Source: Chlorops oryzae (Eukaryota > Arthropoda > Insecta > Diptera > Chloropidae). From it: DNA of 64,000 bases. The stretch covers positions 41,799,725-41,863,724 of the forward strand of contig CM035807.1 of the NCBI GenBank assembly GCA_020466095.1, read 5' to 3'. Position numbers and translations under genes: made by a program. Positions 9,926-21,135 of the stretch are shown here, one piece after another (position 1 is the stretch's first letter; every line of letters begins with the position of its first letter). Under the pieces are notes generated by a model. It ran no database searches. It was not told where the DNA came from and saw nothing but the letters and a program-made list of their open reading frames with translations.

Positions 9926-11213
9926 TTAGGTGTAGTAAAAAGAAATCCATTATTTTTCCAATAGATGGCGTTATTTATCTGCATCTCGCGTTGTATAAGT
10001 CCGATCGTGTTCCGCTAGGGGGCATTAGAAAGATGACAGTTCCTACTAAAAAAGCTTTTTTGACACTTTTTCGATTGATTGATTCAGTTTTGTTTGAGAG
10101 CTTGTCAAAGATGAACATCAGCAAAGAGAAAATTCGCTACATTTTACAGTTTTTCTTCGATAAGGGAGAAAACGCAAGCCAGGCGGCTGAAAATGTGAAT
10201 AGCGTTTATGGACCTGATACTGTAACAGCCAATCATGAGCAATTTTGGTTTCGTCGATTCCGTTCCGGTAACTTCGACGTCAAGGATGCACCACGCACTG
10301 GAAGGCCAATTGTCGAAAATGTCGATAAAATCATGGAAATTATCGAGTCCGACCGTCATGTTAGCACTGTTTCGATTGCAAAAGAGCTAAAGATTGCACA
10401 AAAAACCGTTTGGAACCATTTGAATAAGGCTGGATACACAAAGAAGCTCGATGTATGGGTGCCACACGAGTTAACGCAAAAAAACCTCACAGACCGAATT
10501 TCCATCTGCGAATCGCTGCTGAACCGCAACAAAATCGACCCATTTCTGAAGCGGTTGGTGACTGGTGATGAAAAGTGGGTCACTTACGACAACGTCAAGC
10601 GAAAACGGTCGTGGTCGAAACACGGTGAACCGGCGGAAACGGTGGCCAAGCCAGGATTGACGGCCAGGAATGTTTTGCTGTGTGTTTGCTGGGATTGGCA
10701 GGGAATTATCTACTATGAGCTGCTCCCATGCGGCAAAACTCTTAACTCGGAACTCTACTGTCAACAATTGGACCGTCTGAAGGAAGCAATCGCCCATAAG
10801 CGGCCAGCTTTGGCCAATAGGAGAGGAATTGTGTTCCATCAGGACAACGCCAGGCCACACACATCGATAGTGACTCGCCAGAAGCTCCGGGAGTTTGGTT
10901 GGGAGGTTCTTCTGCGTCCACCTTATAGTCCGGACCTGGCACCAAGTGATTACCATCTGTTCCTGTCCATGCCGAACAATTTTGCTGGTGAAACATTCGC
11001 TTCAAGAGAGGCTTCTGAAATTCGACTGTCTCAATTTTTTGCTAATAGGAACGAGGGCTTCTATGAGAGAGGCATAATGAAATTACCTTTAAAATGGCAA
11101 CAAGTTATCGAACAAAACGGCGTATATTTGACCTAAATCGGGTCATTCTAACTATCTTAAATAAAGCCCTCAATTTAATGCAAAAATAATGGATTTATTT
11201 TTACTACACCTAA
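9926..11213 (+). mobile_element. mariner transposon, copy 1 of family A
   Basis: 1288 bp with TIR TTAGGTGTAGTAAAAAGAAA and its inverse at the right end, TA duplicated on both sides (9924-9925 and 11214-11215). Contains one intact transposase ORF. A second copy lies on the opposite strand at 30288-31564. It is inserted between the left arm and the gene of the long-inverted-repeat transposon. Confidence 0.95.
10111..11136 (+). CDS. mariner transposase (family A, intact ORF)
   Basis: 341 residues from the ATG at 10111, which gives the usual mariner length; the frame is also open upstream (to 9991) but that part is in the element's leader. N-terminal paired-type helix-turn-helix region (FFDKGENASQAAENVNSVYG), linker WVPHELTQ, and the D,D34D catalytic triad: TGDEKW, HQDNARPH and SPDLAPSDYHLF with exactly 34 residues between the last two Asp. 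No stop or frameshift, so it could encode active enzyme. The YDNVKRKRSWSK segment recalls the mellifera subfamily from memory only. Confidence 0.93.
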   Translation: MNISKEKIRYILQFFFDKGENASQAAENVNSVYGPDTVTANHEQFWFRRFRSGNFDVKDAPRTGRPIVENVDKIMEIIESDRHVSTVSIAKELKIAQKTVWNHLNKAGYTKKLDVWVPHELTQKNLTDRISICESLLNRNKIDPFLKRLVTGDEKWVTYDNVKRKRSWSKHGEPAETVAKPGLTARNVLLCVCWDWQGIIYYELLPCGKTLNSELYCQQLDRLKEAIAHKRPALANRRGIVFHQDNARPHTSIVTRQKLREFGWEVLLRPPYSPDLAPSDYHLFLSMPNNFAGETFASREASEIRLSQFFANRNEGFYERGIMKLPLKWQQVIEQNGVYLT

Positions 11214-11314
11214 TATAAAAGGGTAACACTTATGCGTTTAGATTAGTAGTCTTGAACTAAATTTTGAACAACGTACATCAATTGAAAATAAAACAAATTT
11301 TAAAATATAAAAAA

Positions 11315-13041
11315 ATGAGTAAAAGAACTCGTGTATTCATGTGCAAAAACAATCCGGACGATTTTTGCAATATTTGTGGATTATATATGTTAAAAAATAA
11401 AGGATTAGCGTTTACTGAAGCACTGCAAAAGCACTATTTCCATTACTTCGGTGTTTTGCCAACTCTCAATGAGCCGTGGACGCCTAAAAGAATATGTGAC
11501 CTATGTCATAGAAAGTTATCAAAATGGGCTTCTGGAGAACGGTAAGAATTAAAATTTAATACGCTATAAAAAAAACTAACTATTTGCATTCTAGCTGTTA
11601 CATGGATTTTGACACGGCAATGGAATGGAGTGAGCCCTTTTGTCACTCGGTGGACTGCTATTTTTGCCTTAGTGCAAGAAGTGGATTTGGGAAACATTTA
11701 AAATGGGAATACGCGAAAGTTGATTCGGTAAAATTTCCTCTACCTCATTCAAGTGATGTGCCTTATCCAGAATGCCCTGGCTCAGCACCCAAAATAGAAG
11801 GATCATCAGAGGAAATGCTGGGGTCTAGTGGAAGTCAGTTTGAAACAAGTTTAACGCAACGAATACTCTCACAGGCCGAATTAAATGACTGGATTCGTGA
11901 TTTTGGTTTTTCAAAGGGTAAAGCTGAACTTTTTGCATCTAGAATGAAAGAACGCGGATTTGTGGCTCCTGATGTCAAAACAAGCATTTACAGAAATCGG
12001 CACTTGCAATACGGAAAATTTTACGCAAAAGTAGACGATATCTGTTTCTGCAGCAATATTTTAGGCCTATTCGAAGAGCTCAATGAAGTCTACAATCCCG
12101 GAGAGTGGCGTTTATTTATCGATAGCAACAAAGAGAGCTTAAAAGCTGTCCTCCTACACAATGGCAACCAAAAACCGTCTCTTCCTGTCGCATATGCATC
12201 GCATTCTAAAGAAACCTACGAAACAATGAAAACGCTTTTGGATCATATTGAATATGACAAGCATAGATGGAAAATATGCGCTGATCTCAAGGTAGTGGCA
12301 ATTCTGTGCGGGCTTCAAGGAGGATATACAAAATATTGTTGTTTTTTGTGCAAGTGGGATAGTCGCGCTGACCACTTACACTATTTTAAAAAAGATTGGC
12401 CTTTGCGAACCAACATTATAGTTGGTGCAGACAATATTCAACGCACTGCTCTCGTTGATAAAAATAATATTATATTACCGCCACTGCATATAAAATTAGG
12501 ACTTGCTAAGAACTTTATAAAAAAATTGGCAAAAGATGGAACACAGGAAGCTTTTGCCCGCTTAAAGGCGATCTTTTCCTACCTTTCACACGCAAAACTC
12601 AAGGAAGGAGTTCTAAATGGTCCAGAAATACGTAAACTTTTGCAAGACGACGAGTTCTCAAGCCTTTTGTCCCCAGTCGAAGCAGCAGCGTGGAGCTCAT
12701 TCAAACTTGTTATACACAATTTTTTGGGCAACCACAAAAGTCCAGATTACAAGCAAATAGTAAATAACCTACTAAAGAATTATAAGAAAGCCGAAGTACA
12801 CATGTCGTTGAAGATCCACTTTCTCGATTCGCACTTGGATTTTTTCCCTGAAAACTTAGGAGACGTAAGCGATGAGCATGGCGAACGTTTTCATCAGCAA
12901 TTAAAGGATATTGAAAATCGCTATAGCGGCCTTTTCGACACGGCAATGATGGGTGATTACGTGTGGTCCCTTGTGCGTGAAAATGATGGTAGTAAATATA
13001 AAAGACAAAGCGGAAGCAAGAACTTTTTTCAAATTGTATAA
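11315..13041 (+). CDS. two-exon putative transposase of the long-inverted-repeat element
   Basis: Exon 1 is 11315-11541, intron 11542-11594 (53 bp, GTAAG...CTAG), exon 2 11595-13041; splicing joins ...GE-R-CYMDF in frame for about 557 residues. The N-terminus has cysteine pairs (FCNICG, ICDLCH, DCYFC) suggesting a zinc-binding DNA-recognition module. Conserved-looking core segments: EWRLFIDSNKESLKAVLLHNG, then ADLKVVAILCGLQGGYTKYCCFLCKWDSR, LPPLHIKLGL, SLKIHFLDSHLDFFPENLG and SDEHGERFHQ. From memory this is a family seen in very many arthropod genomes as an uncharacterised protein. The layout D...D-x(17)-C-x2-C...E resembles the insertion seen in CACTA/Chapaev-type DDE enzymes; I infer a DDE transposase. 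No disabling mutation seen. Confidence 0.75.
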
Positions 13042-13185
13042 AAATAATTTTGGAAATAAATTTTTATTTCTTTAACACTTTTGCATTAGAGCTTATTTCA
13101 CAAATGTTTTACAGGAGTTGTACCAATTTGGTAGTTCATGTTGTCTTAAAGTGGGCTGCATCACAGCGGCCCCGGTGTATGTATG

Positions 13186-14060
13186 TAAGTATGTAAGTAT
13201 GTATGTAAAGTATGCAAAACCTCAGGTATTTTATACTACGCTCAATTCATTAGGCAAAATTGAAAGTAAAGAAACACGTTTAGTATAAAAACTGACGTTA
13301 ACGCACAAAACGTATTCATGATACCTTATATTTTTTTCCACTAAGGGAAAGCACTGCACCCTTTTTTATCTGGTACAGGTCATTGAGACCGGCAGGTAAA
13401 CAAATCCACCACAATATTCTAAAAGGCAGGGCAAAACGACATTCATTTTTAATCAATAAAGAGGCAGCATTTATGCATTTATATATGTGAAAATTTACTC
13501 AATTGCACCTTCATAAAATAATTTCGGCTCATATGAACAAGTTTTGTGAACAAAGCAAAAATTGTGAAATATCGATTTTTTAGTGTTTTGGCAAAAAAAT
13601 CATAGCTCCGTAAATTTTTCACCGCTTTTAGCCAAACGGGGCTTATTTTTTAGAAGAAATACTTAGCTATACGCAAAAAATTTGAAAATGGGTTTTCCAC
13701 TTCGATTTCTATTTTTTACAAATTTTTATATGAAAAATTTACCCTGATTTTTTTGAAAAAAACACAATTTTCTTGTATAATTGCACCTCTAGCACTAAAA
13801 CTACTCATGCAAATCAAAAACTTTGTTTCTAAAAGTTGTAGGGAGCTTAATTATCTATATTTGGAAAATATATTTATTAAAATCGGTAGATCGGGGCCCG
13901 AGATATGCTTGAAATAGCAAGTGCACCTACGAAATGCACTGAAAAAAATTTCAAAAAATTTTTTCTCAAAAACTCTTCCATAAAAAAATTAAAAAAATTT
14001 TTTTTCTTGCTTAGGAGGCCGAGATCTACAGGAAAATTGCACAAATATTCAGTTGCTTTT
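13186..14060 (+). repeat. long terminal inverted repeat, right arm
   Basis: Inverse of 9028-9900. Its inner end carries a slightly longer (GTAT/GTAA) microsatellite than the left arm. Confidence 0.88.
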
Positions 14061-16363
14061 TTTTTGTTTGACAGTGTAATACCAGATAAAGCAGTTCCTT
14101 TACGAAATCAATCGAGCACGGTTTGGGTTTTGTAATTCCCCAGCAGCGTTCATTCGATTTGTTTCTCATGTATTTCAAGAGCTTATAAACGAAAACGTCT
14201 TAGAAATATATGTTGACGATATTGTAATATTCAGCAGAACTATTGAAGAAGGATTGATGAAGATACATTAAGTACTGGAAGAAGCAGGAAAGTACGGGTT
14301 AAAGATTAAAATGAAAAAGTGCTCATTTTTAAAGCGGAAAATTGAATTTTTGGGTCATGTTGTTGAAAATGGTGCCATCAAACCAGGAAAAGCAAAAATT
14401 AAAGCTAAAAGAAACTGCCCGATTCCTTGTGATGTAAAAGCGTTACAGTCAATCCTTGTTATAATGGGCTACTTCCGAAAATTTATAAAAGGGTTTGCGA
14501 ATATAGCACGTCCGTTAACGGACCTATTAAGGAAAAATACGCAGTTTATAATAAAGGCAGAGCATGTTCAAGCATTAAATCACTTAAAAACCCTTGTTAT
14601 ACAAGAACCAGTTCTTTATCCGTACAATCGTGACGCAGTAACAGAATTGCACACAGATGCATCACAATATGGATTTGGTGCGGTACTGATGCAACAAGTT
14701 GATAAAGAGCTTCATCTCGTGTACTACTGGAGTAAAAAAGTGTCACCAGCAGAAACAAAGAAACACAGTTACGTTTTAGAAGTTAAAGCAGTGTTTTTAG
14801 CGATGCAGAAGTTCCGGCAATATATCTTGGGCATCAAGTTCCAACTGGTCACAGATTGCGCAGCATTGAAACATACAACAACAAAGAAGGATGTTCCACA
14901 AGAGGTGGCACGATGGATTTTCTACATGAAAGACTATGATTATGAAGTTGTGCATAGGAACAGTAATGCTTTGAAACATGATGATTTTCTCAGTTGGTAT
15001 CCAGTGGAAGTGTTAGCGATACATACAGAGCTAACAGCACGCATTCAGAGGGCACAGCAGCAAGATTAACACATAAAAGCAATAGCAGATATTCTTAAGA
15101 CAAGCAGTTACAACGACTTCAAGTTGAAGGGTGCCCTGATCTACAAATGCATCGGTGGGAATGAGTTGCTGTTGGTTCCAAAAGCAATGGAAAATGAAAT
15201 TATTCATGAAGCTCACGAGATTGGTCATTTTGCGGCAAATAAGACGTTACACTCCATTCAGCAGCAATACTATTTTCCACACTTAGAAAGTCAAAATGTA
15301 CATCAACAATTGCGTAAAATGCATCATACATAATAAGAAGTTGGGCAAGCTTGAGGGTAAACTCCACTTGATTGAAAAAGGTGACCAGCCGTTACAAACT
15401 TTACACGTGGACCATATCGGACCAATGGACGCAACATCAAAGCAATACAAACATGTCTTGTCAATGATCGATGGGTCCACCAAGTTTGTCTGGCTATTTC
15501 CAACTAAATCAACATCAGCTGAGGAAGTTTTAAACAAATTATCAGTATGGTCAGACATATTTGGACATCCGCAACGTATTATCAGCGATAGAAGAGCATT
15601 TACGTCGAAAGCTTTCAGCGATTTTTGCGTATCAAACGACATCGAACACGTTTTGTCTACAACGGGTGTACCAAGGGGCAATGGCCAAATAGAAAGGGCA
15701 AACCGAGTAATATTATCCATTCTTTCGAAGCTGTAAGAAGATGATACTGCAAAATGGTTCAAATACGTCGGTCAAGTGCAGAAGGCGATTAACGCAGCTC
15801 GACGAAAAGCCAACCATTTGAACTGACGTTTGGCGATAAAATGAAGGCAAAGGTAAGCAGTGATCTTGTGAAGAAACTGCATCTAGAATTTATACAATCG
15901 TTTGAATATGAACGACAAGAAGCACGTGAGGCAGCAAAAGAACAGATTCAAAACGCACAACAATTGTATAAAGCCAACTTCGATAAACGTCGAAAGAACG
16001 AGCTGGGTTACTAGCTTAACGATTTGATGGCTATAAAACGGACGCACTTTACAGCCGCCCGAAAATTTATAAACGAGTACATGGGGCCGTACAAAATTAC
16101 AAAAATCAAAAGAAAAGGAAGATACGAAGTAGAAAAGGCATCAGCGTTTGAAGGACCAAACAAAAAGATGACAAGCAACGATAATATGAAGCTGTGGCGA
16201 TATATAACAAACAACGACGATTCGATATCATCGGGGTCCGATGATGAGCAGGAGGGCCGAGTGTACACGGGGACAACATCGTGATCCTTAATTATCGTTA
16301 TCGATATCGATAACGCAACACAGATCATCTCTAGCAGTCAAGTGTACTGGAAGGGGAGTACGT
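14061..16363 (+). pseudogene. Ty3/gypsy pol, RT to integrase, decayed
   Basis: Continuation of the element whose protease is at 8509. From about 14118: RT palm FGFCNSPAAFIRF and EIYVDDIVIFS, then TAA at 14269-14271. From 14311 the RT thumb and RNase H (LGHVVENGAIKPGK, LHTDASQYGFGAVL, YSWYPVEVL region), stop TAA 15067-15069. The integrase zinc domain starts in this frame (HEIGHFAANKT) but its CVKC pair is in another, so a frameshift lies near 15296-15330. Core integrase Asp and Glu are visible (LHVDHIGPM, ISDRRAF, GQIERANR), then further stops at 15734-15736, a frameshift near 15812, and a TAG near 16013. The first part of RT is missing at the transposon junction. Not functional. Confidence 0.88.
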
Positions 16364-16569
16364 TGTGAAAGCCGTTTGAATCGAGTCGTGTTCTAAGTCC
16401 GTATTTCAACACCACAGAGCTACAAAGTGCCGTTTGTCTAAAAAGTCAATTAAGTTCATTATAATTTTTTCTCAAACTCGCTAATTAGAATTAAAAGAAA
16501 CGCTGAATTAATAAACTTTAATTATTGAATTTAAACTCGTTTGATTACTTATTGGAAGTCCACTTTACA
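16364..16569 (+). repeat. 3' LTR of the Ty3/gypsy element
   Basis: Begins TGTGAAAGCC directly after a polypurine tract (AAGGGGAGTACG) and ends near TTTACA. The matching 5' LTR is not in the window. The right edge abuts Jockey-like endonuclease sequence. Confidence 0.6.
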
Positions 16570-16599
16570 TGAATAAGAGTAGCAACATATTTTTTATAT

Positions 16600-17333
16600 T
16601 TTAGCCAGTTGGTGTTGGTGGAAGTAAGTCCTACAGGTGATTCAACAAAAATTGGTTTTTTTGATAGATTGAAGAAGACATGTTAGTGGTCGGAAGAGCG
16701 ATCGAAGACTGTTTTGACTATAACTCGTGATCTATCCACTCCATTCACAATGGAAAAATCAACGAGGTCTGGAATTTTTGTTTGATCAGAGGGCCAGTAT
16801 GTTGGCTGTCTCGGTGATAAAAAGTCTAGCCTACCCATGCTGTTTGTAAGAGTATGATACAATTGTCTTTCTGTATGACTTATAAGTCGAGACCCCCAGT
16901 GCGTATGTATAGCATTGAAATTTCCAGCTGCTAAGAATTTGCTGCCTAGAGTATCGAAGAAATCCTTAAACTGTTTTTATGTGACCAAGAACCGAGGAGG
17001 ACAGTAGACAGAAGATAAAGTCAAATTACTACAACGATTTTGTGTAGAAATGGATGTTGCCACTAGGAAATTTGAGGCATATGACTCAAGTGAAAAGTGT
17101 TTAATCCTGCATCGAACTAGAATCGCTGTTCCACCATGCGCTTTTCCATCAGGGTGGTTTTTTGGTAGAATCGATATCCCGGTATGGAAAAATTGTTTTT
17201 ATCAATTAAGTGTGTCACTGATAGAAGCATGACATCGAAAGAATTACTTGAGAGAAAATAGGTTAGTACCGTTTTGTGTTGGCGAACGCCGTTTACATTC
17301 CATGAACATATGATTAGTGTGTTAATTTTTTAG
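16600..17333 (-). pseudogene. Jockey-like non-LTR endonuclease domain (start of ORF2), decayed
   Basis: On the minus strand the apurinic-type endonuclease domain of ORF2 is readable with frameshifts: ISWNVNG-type start (here CSWNVNGVRQHKTVL near 17310), then VTHLIDKNNFSIPGY, the GNFNAIHTHWGS motif near 16900 and a terminal DLVDFSI and RSRVIV region near 16700. Several stops and a frameshift break it. The RT part is missing because the gypsy LTR cuts the element at 16569. Confidence 0.75.
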
Positions 17334-17488
17334 AAATGAGTATTTGGAGCATCTGATTTTGTGCTCGGACTAGCTCTTGAAGTGTGTTCTGCATAGATGG
17401 CATAAATTGGGTCATGCAATGTGTCAAACTGAAAATCATGTTTTCTAAATTGTTGCTATTGGGCTGATATGGAATTTGAGTGTTGGTT

Positions 17489-17985
17489 GTACCTATCTTT
17501 AGAGCACTAGCATAGGATACACCTGGTTAAGCTGAAGAATTTTCTGTAGCTTTTTTTAGCAGGAGCCTCAAGAAAAACAATTTTAATTAGAAGATTACGT
17601 GCAGTTTGCATTTGCTGCAATGAACGGCTTTTTAGTTCCTTATAAATAGGACAGCCTCTGTAATTTGCGGTGTGGTCACCCCCGCAGTTGCTACCGTTCT
17701 TTATATTTTCCTCATTGCAACCTTTAAAAGTACAGTTGGAATAATTATGGAATTCTCCACATACCACCCAGATCGCACGTAGGGTGCAATAAGACTTTGT
17801 ATGTCCATACTCCTGGCAGTTAGTACACTGGACTGGTCCACTTCGCTTAGGAGGCTCCACAACAAAAATTGCACGGTGTAAAAGGTACCGCACGTTATAT
17901 ATAGGATGCGTTTCATTTTTTTTTCACTTTTAAGCTGTCCGCAACAAATTCAACTTGGAACATTGGCTGAGGTACCTTTTTCCTA
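17489..17985 (-). pseudogene. Jockey-like ORF1 (Gag), C-terminal zinc-knuckle part
   Basis: Reads FQVEFVADSLKVKKNETHPIYN and then three successive cysteine-histidine knuckles from about 17840 to 17640 (CTNCQEYGHTKSYC, CGEFHNYSNC, CGGDHTANYRGC), the standard C-terminus of Jockey-clade nucleocapsid proteins. Continuous with the N-terminal part at 18716-19420 when the TTAA MITE between them is removed. Confidence 0.82.
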
Positions 17986-17989
17986 TTAA

Positions 17990-18715
17990 GGGGGGAGTAC
18001 ACTTTGAACGTCCAAAAAGTAAGGCATTTTCGTTAATTTTTTTAAGCAATAAAACACTCAGGGAGGGCAAATATGTTATAACCCATTTATTACTCATCCT
18101 TCGAACTACAACTTGTATTTTTTTGAACTCGATTGGCGTCCCCCCGTGGCCGGTGCACCAGGTCGCGCGGGCGTCCTCGCGCGGAAGTCGGAAAACGGCG
18201 TGAGAAAATACTCCTTCCCATATGATCCTGGAACATAAATCGAACAAAATCCTGATAAGTAATGAAATTCGGGTTAGAAATACGTATTCCGATTTTTTTT
18301 AAATTAATTGTTTTCAAAAGTTGTGGCCTTAGGAAAAAAAGGCAATTTTTTAACCCTAAAAATGCTTACAAAATCGTGGATTAAAAATCCATTTTTGACA
18401 AAATCGAAAATGTGGATACGTATTTCTAAGCAGAATTTAATTCTAAACAAGAAAACCTAGGCGATATCCAAATTTAATAATAACTGGTTAGAGTTATTTC
18501 CCACGCCAGATTGAAAAGCCCCGTTTCGAGATAAACGCGCTTAAAGATAAAATGCTCTCTCAGCGCGCCGGTACATGTTTTAGGAAATCGCTTCGTAAAG
18601 CGGTAAGGAATATTCTGGCGGACTTGGAGTCTTTTCTAAATTAAAGTATACATCCCAAGGAACATTTTAAGCCAAAAAAAAACATTTTTTTGAAAAATCA
18701 AAGTGTACTCCCCCT
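17990..18715. mobile_element. MITE with TTAA target, 726 bp
   Basis: TIR RGGGGGAGTACACTTTGA at both ends, flanked by TTAA (17986-17989 and 18716-18719). TTAA specificity fits piggyBac or Kolobok machinery. Removing the MITE and one TTAA restores the Jockey Gag frame (INTF-N-RKKVPQ). Confidence 0.88.
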
Positions 18716-19420
18716 TTAAATGTGTTAATAATATATTTTACTTGGAATCCATTCTCTTCAAGCGCTTGTTTTTTCTCAGATATTGGAATATCTGATTCCA
18801 GGCCCTTTATAACAACGGACAGACCTTTGCTGCTTTTTGGCTGGAAAGTGTAGTAGCTCTTTTTCTTTTCATCGAAGTTCTTTGCAACAAGTCGATAGTT
18901 GCTTTCTTTACAGACCTGACTTTTGGTCTCGTGGATGTTTGCCTTAGTTAGCGGAACAATATGGAATGAACCTTTACCTATAATTTGAGTAAGACCTTCT
19001 ACCAACACATTGGAGCTACGCTCACGAAGATATATTGGAGGAGGTTTTTCCTCTCGTGGAGAATTTTCCTTCTCACTAGTTTCTGCGTTATCTGTAACAC
19101 TCAGTGCTGCAAATCTATTTTTTTCAAAACATTTGAAGCTGAAATTGTTTTTGTAATTTTTGCTTTTCTTTCATTCGTTTTTTGTGGGCTTAGTTTTCCT
19201 TTAATAGTGATATAGCGGTCCATTCCTGTCTGGATTGCCGACTCGTTTGAATTATCGGTAGCGTTAGTAGCCGCTGCGATACTAGATTTAGTTTTTTTTT
19301 GTTGGTTTGTGTTGTTGTTACTCGCACTGCAAGCCACTGTGAGTCGCTATATTTGCGTTTTGCAAGCGAAGTATTTACTTCAATTATTGTAATGTAAGCG
19401 TTCCTAGCATTACCCAGCAA
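18716..19420 (-). pseudogene. Jockey-like ORF1 (Gag), N-terminal part
   Basis: Minus-strand segments read NARNAYITIIEVNTSLAK, a low-complexity Thr/Asn/Lys region, and FHIVPLTKANIHETKSQVC...YYTFQPKSSKGLSVVIKGL, the pre-zinc-finger (PRE_C2HC-like) domain of Jockey Gag. The frame shifts near 19100. Belongs with 17489-17985. Confidence 0.72.
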
Positions 19421-19555
19421 ACATTTTCATAAGCTTTTTACAAAGGTGCTTACTATTCATTTGTTTCCAAGTAATTTTCCAAACATTTTCCAAACATATA
19501 TGTGCTATAATTAATTCGCAAACATTTCCCAAACGCTTTCCAATTTACTAAAAGG
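19421..19555. other. short repeat-like spacer between Jockey and copia remnants
   Basis: About 135 bp in which the phrase AAACATTT recurs four times or more (CAAACATTTTCC and variants). No gene. Looks like remnant of an unidentified repeat. Confidence 0.4.
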
Positions 19556-20376
19556 AAAGTCACATTGATTAAACACAACGTTTCTACTTAAAATAATTTT
19601 ATTGGAGTCAGCGTCCCACAGTGGATACCTATTGGGACAATGCCCAACCATAATGTAGGATTTACTTTTAGAGTCAAACTTTTGTCTCTTCTGGGTTGCT
19701 ACTCAAGCATACGCTCGGCATCCAAAAACTTTAAGATTTTTAACATTAGGTTTTCCAACATACCATAATTCTGCAGTTGTTTTGTTACCATAAACTAGAC
19801 TAGTAGGACTTCTATTGGCAATATATTTGCTTGCATATTCGGCCTCTCCCCATATGTATTTTGGAGCATTTGCTTGAATCAACAAATCACGGGCTTTTTG
19901 AGTAATTGTGCGATTCTGACACCCCATATTCCTGGGGTTCATACGACATGGTTTCCAAAATTTGTATGCCTTTATTCTTACAAAAACAACTGCTGCTGTT
20001 ACAACTGCTTCAAAGTCTTTAAAATTCCCAAAGACTTCAGACTTACTTGACAGAAGATATGGCATTGCAAAATGAGCATAGTCATCAATAAATGTAAGGA
20101 AATAATGCGAGCCATCCCATGAAACCGGAGAAATAGGACCACAAACATCGGAGTGAATCTGTTCTAATGGCCTTTTAGATATTGGTCTAATATTTTTAAA
20201 CGGGCTTCGACATTGCGTGCTTTGAGTGCAAATACCACAAAAGATACCACAGGTAATATTGTCAATGCCACTCACCATATTGTTGTTGATTACTTTTTCC
20301 ATACTTTGGTCACTTATAAGGCCAAAACGTTGATGCCACAATTTTTTATTTTAAGTTTTATAAAGAAACATACCTT
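19556..20376 (-). pseudogene. Ty1/copia integrase region
   Basis: Minus-strand frame reads LWHQRFGLISD (GAG pre-integrase motif), cysteine pair CGIC, LEQIHSDVCGPI and HYFLTFIDDY (integrase core Asp), a damaged middle, then RDLLIQANAPKYIWGEA and KVFGCRAYA, and finally the IMVGHCPNRYPLWD and SRNVVFNQCDFPF segment near 19560-19680. It is cut at about 19556. Continuous with 36441-37530 once the MULE is removed. Confidence 0.85.
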
Positions 20377-20385
20377 GGCTTTTGA
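20377..20385. repeat. 9-bp target-site duplication of the MULE, left copy
   Basis: GGCTTTTGA, exactly repeated at 36432-36440. With one copy removed the copia frame reads through (LFQVKSQGMFLYK). Confidence 0.92.
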
Positions 20386-20545
20386 GGTGCCATGCATTAA
20401 AGCCATAGGAAATAAGGCCATATGGCTTTATTTCCAAAAAAAGTGAAATAAGACCATATGGCCCTAATTCCAGTGAAGAAGTGAAATAAAGCCATAATTT
20501 TATGAGAAATAAAGCCATATCAGCTTGTCTATGCTCCCAATTGAA
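20386..20545. repeat. MULE left terminus with palindromic repeats
   Basis: Contains repeated AAATAARGCCATA units, several joined as near-palindromes (AAATAAGGCCATATGG/CTTTATTT). The right terminus (36309-36431) carries the same set inverted. Probably transposase binding sites. Confidence 0.8.
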
Positions 20546-21135
20546 AGTGATTTTACTTTTTTTCTCTCATTTAATAGCTTAGATGTTTTTAGAAAATGAA
20601 ATGAAATACTAATTGTATATATGTTTGTTTGCATTTATTATTCAACAAATGAGAAACTTAGGGCCGGTCAAGCTCGACATTGAAACACTCAGCAGTGTGT
20701 TTTTTTACTTCATATATTAAATACCCTTCTTAGATTCATTGTTAATGTTACAAGATATTCACAATTGGTATGTCCCGGGTCATTCCAAGACAAACGATAC
20801 TGAGGTTGAAAAACTAAATATGTTCTTTTTGCATTAAATCTGATGAATTTAGAAAGAAAACATTCCGATTATAAGGAACGACAAAAAAATTAGAAGAAAC
20901 GCGTAATTCTTAAGTAAATTCGTCTTCAAAATCTGTATTCAAGTGAACGTCTGAAAAACTCTTGTGCCTTGAAATATTAAAAATAAAAAATAAAAAAGAA
21001 TATTCAACATTTTAAACGTTTTGCCACCTTGTCATTTGAGGTTATTTATTGTAGTATTAGAGGATTACGTTACATTCCCGAAAACATTTATAATTATCAC
21101 GTTATAAGTGTGCTTTCTTCTTACTTTGGCACTGT

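Larger units (their letters stand above)
9028..14060 (+). mobile_element. DNA transposon with about 870-bp terminal inverted repeats, uncharacterised superfamily
   Basis: The left arm (about 9028-9900) is repeated in inverted form at about 13186-14060 with very few differences. Outer ends read AAAAGCAACTGAATATTTG; inner ends finish at TACATAC microsatellite sequence. Between the arms lie a mariner insertion (9926-11213) and a two-exon gene (11315-13041). Without the mariner the element is about 3.7 kb. The near identity of the arms points to recent activity or gene conversion. The ends are blurred by poly-A/T, so the target duplication is not certain. It lies inside the Ty3/gypsy pol. Confidence 0.85.

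Noticed and set aside
10471..10956. 161-codon minus-strand ORF in mariner copy 1, mirrored at 30534-31019 in copy 2
   Set aside because: Antisense shadow of the transposase gene; conserved only because the two mariner copies are nearly identical.
13905..14135. 76-codon ORF at the right end of the long inverted repeat
   Set aside because: Lysine/phenylalanine homopolymer sequence from A/T runs in the repeat arm; no coding signal.
18120..18200. GC-rich patch as an exon in the TTAA MITE
   Set aside because: Short, no domain, surrounded by stops, and clearly inside the MITE.
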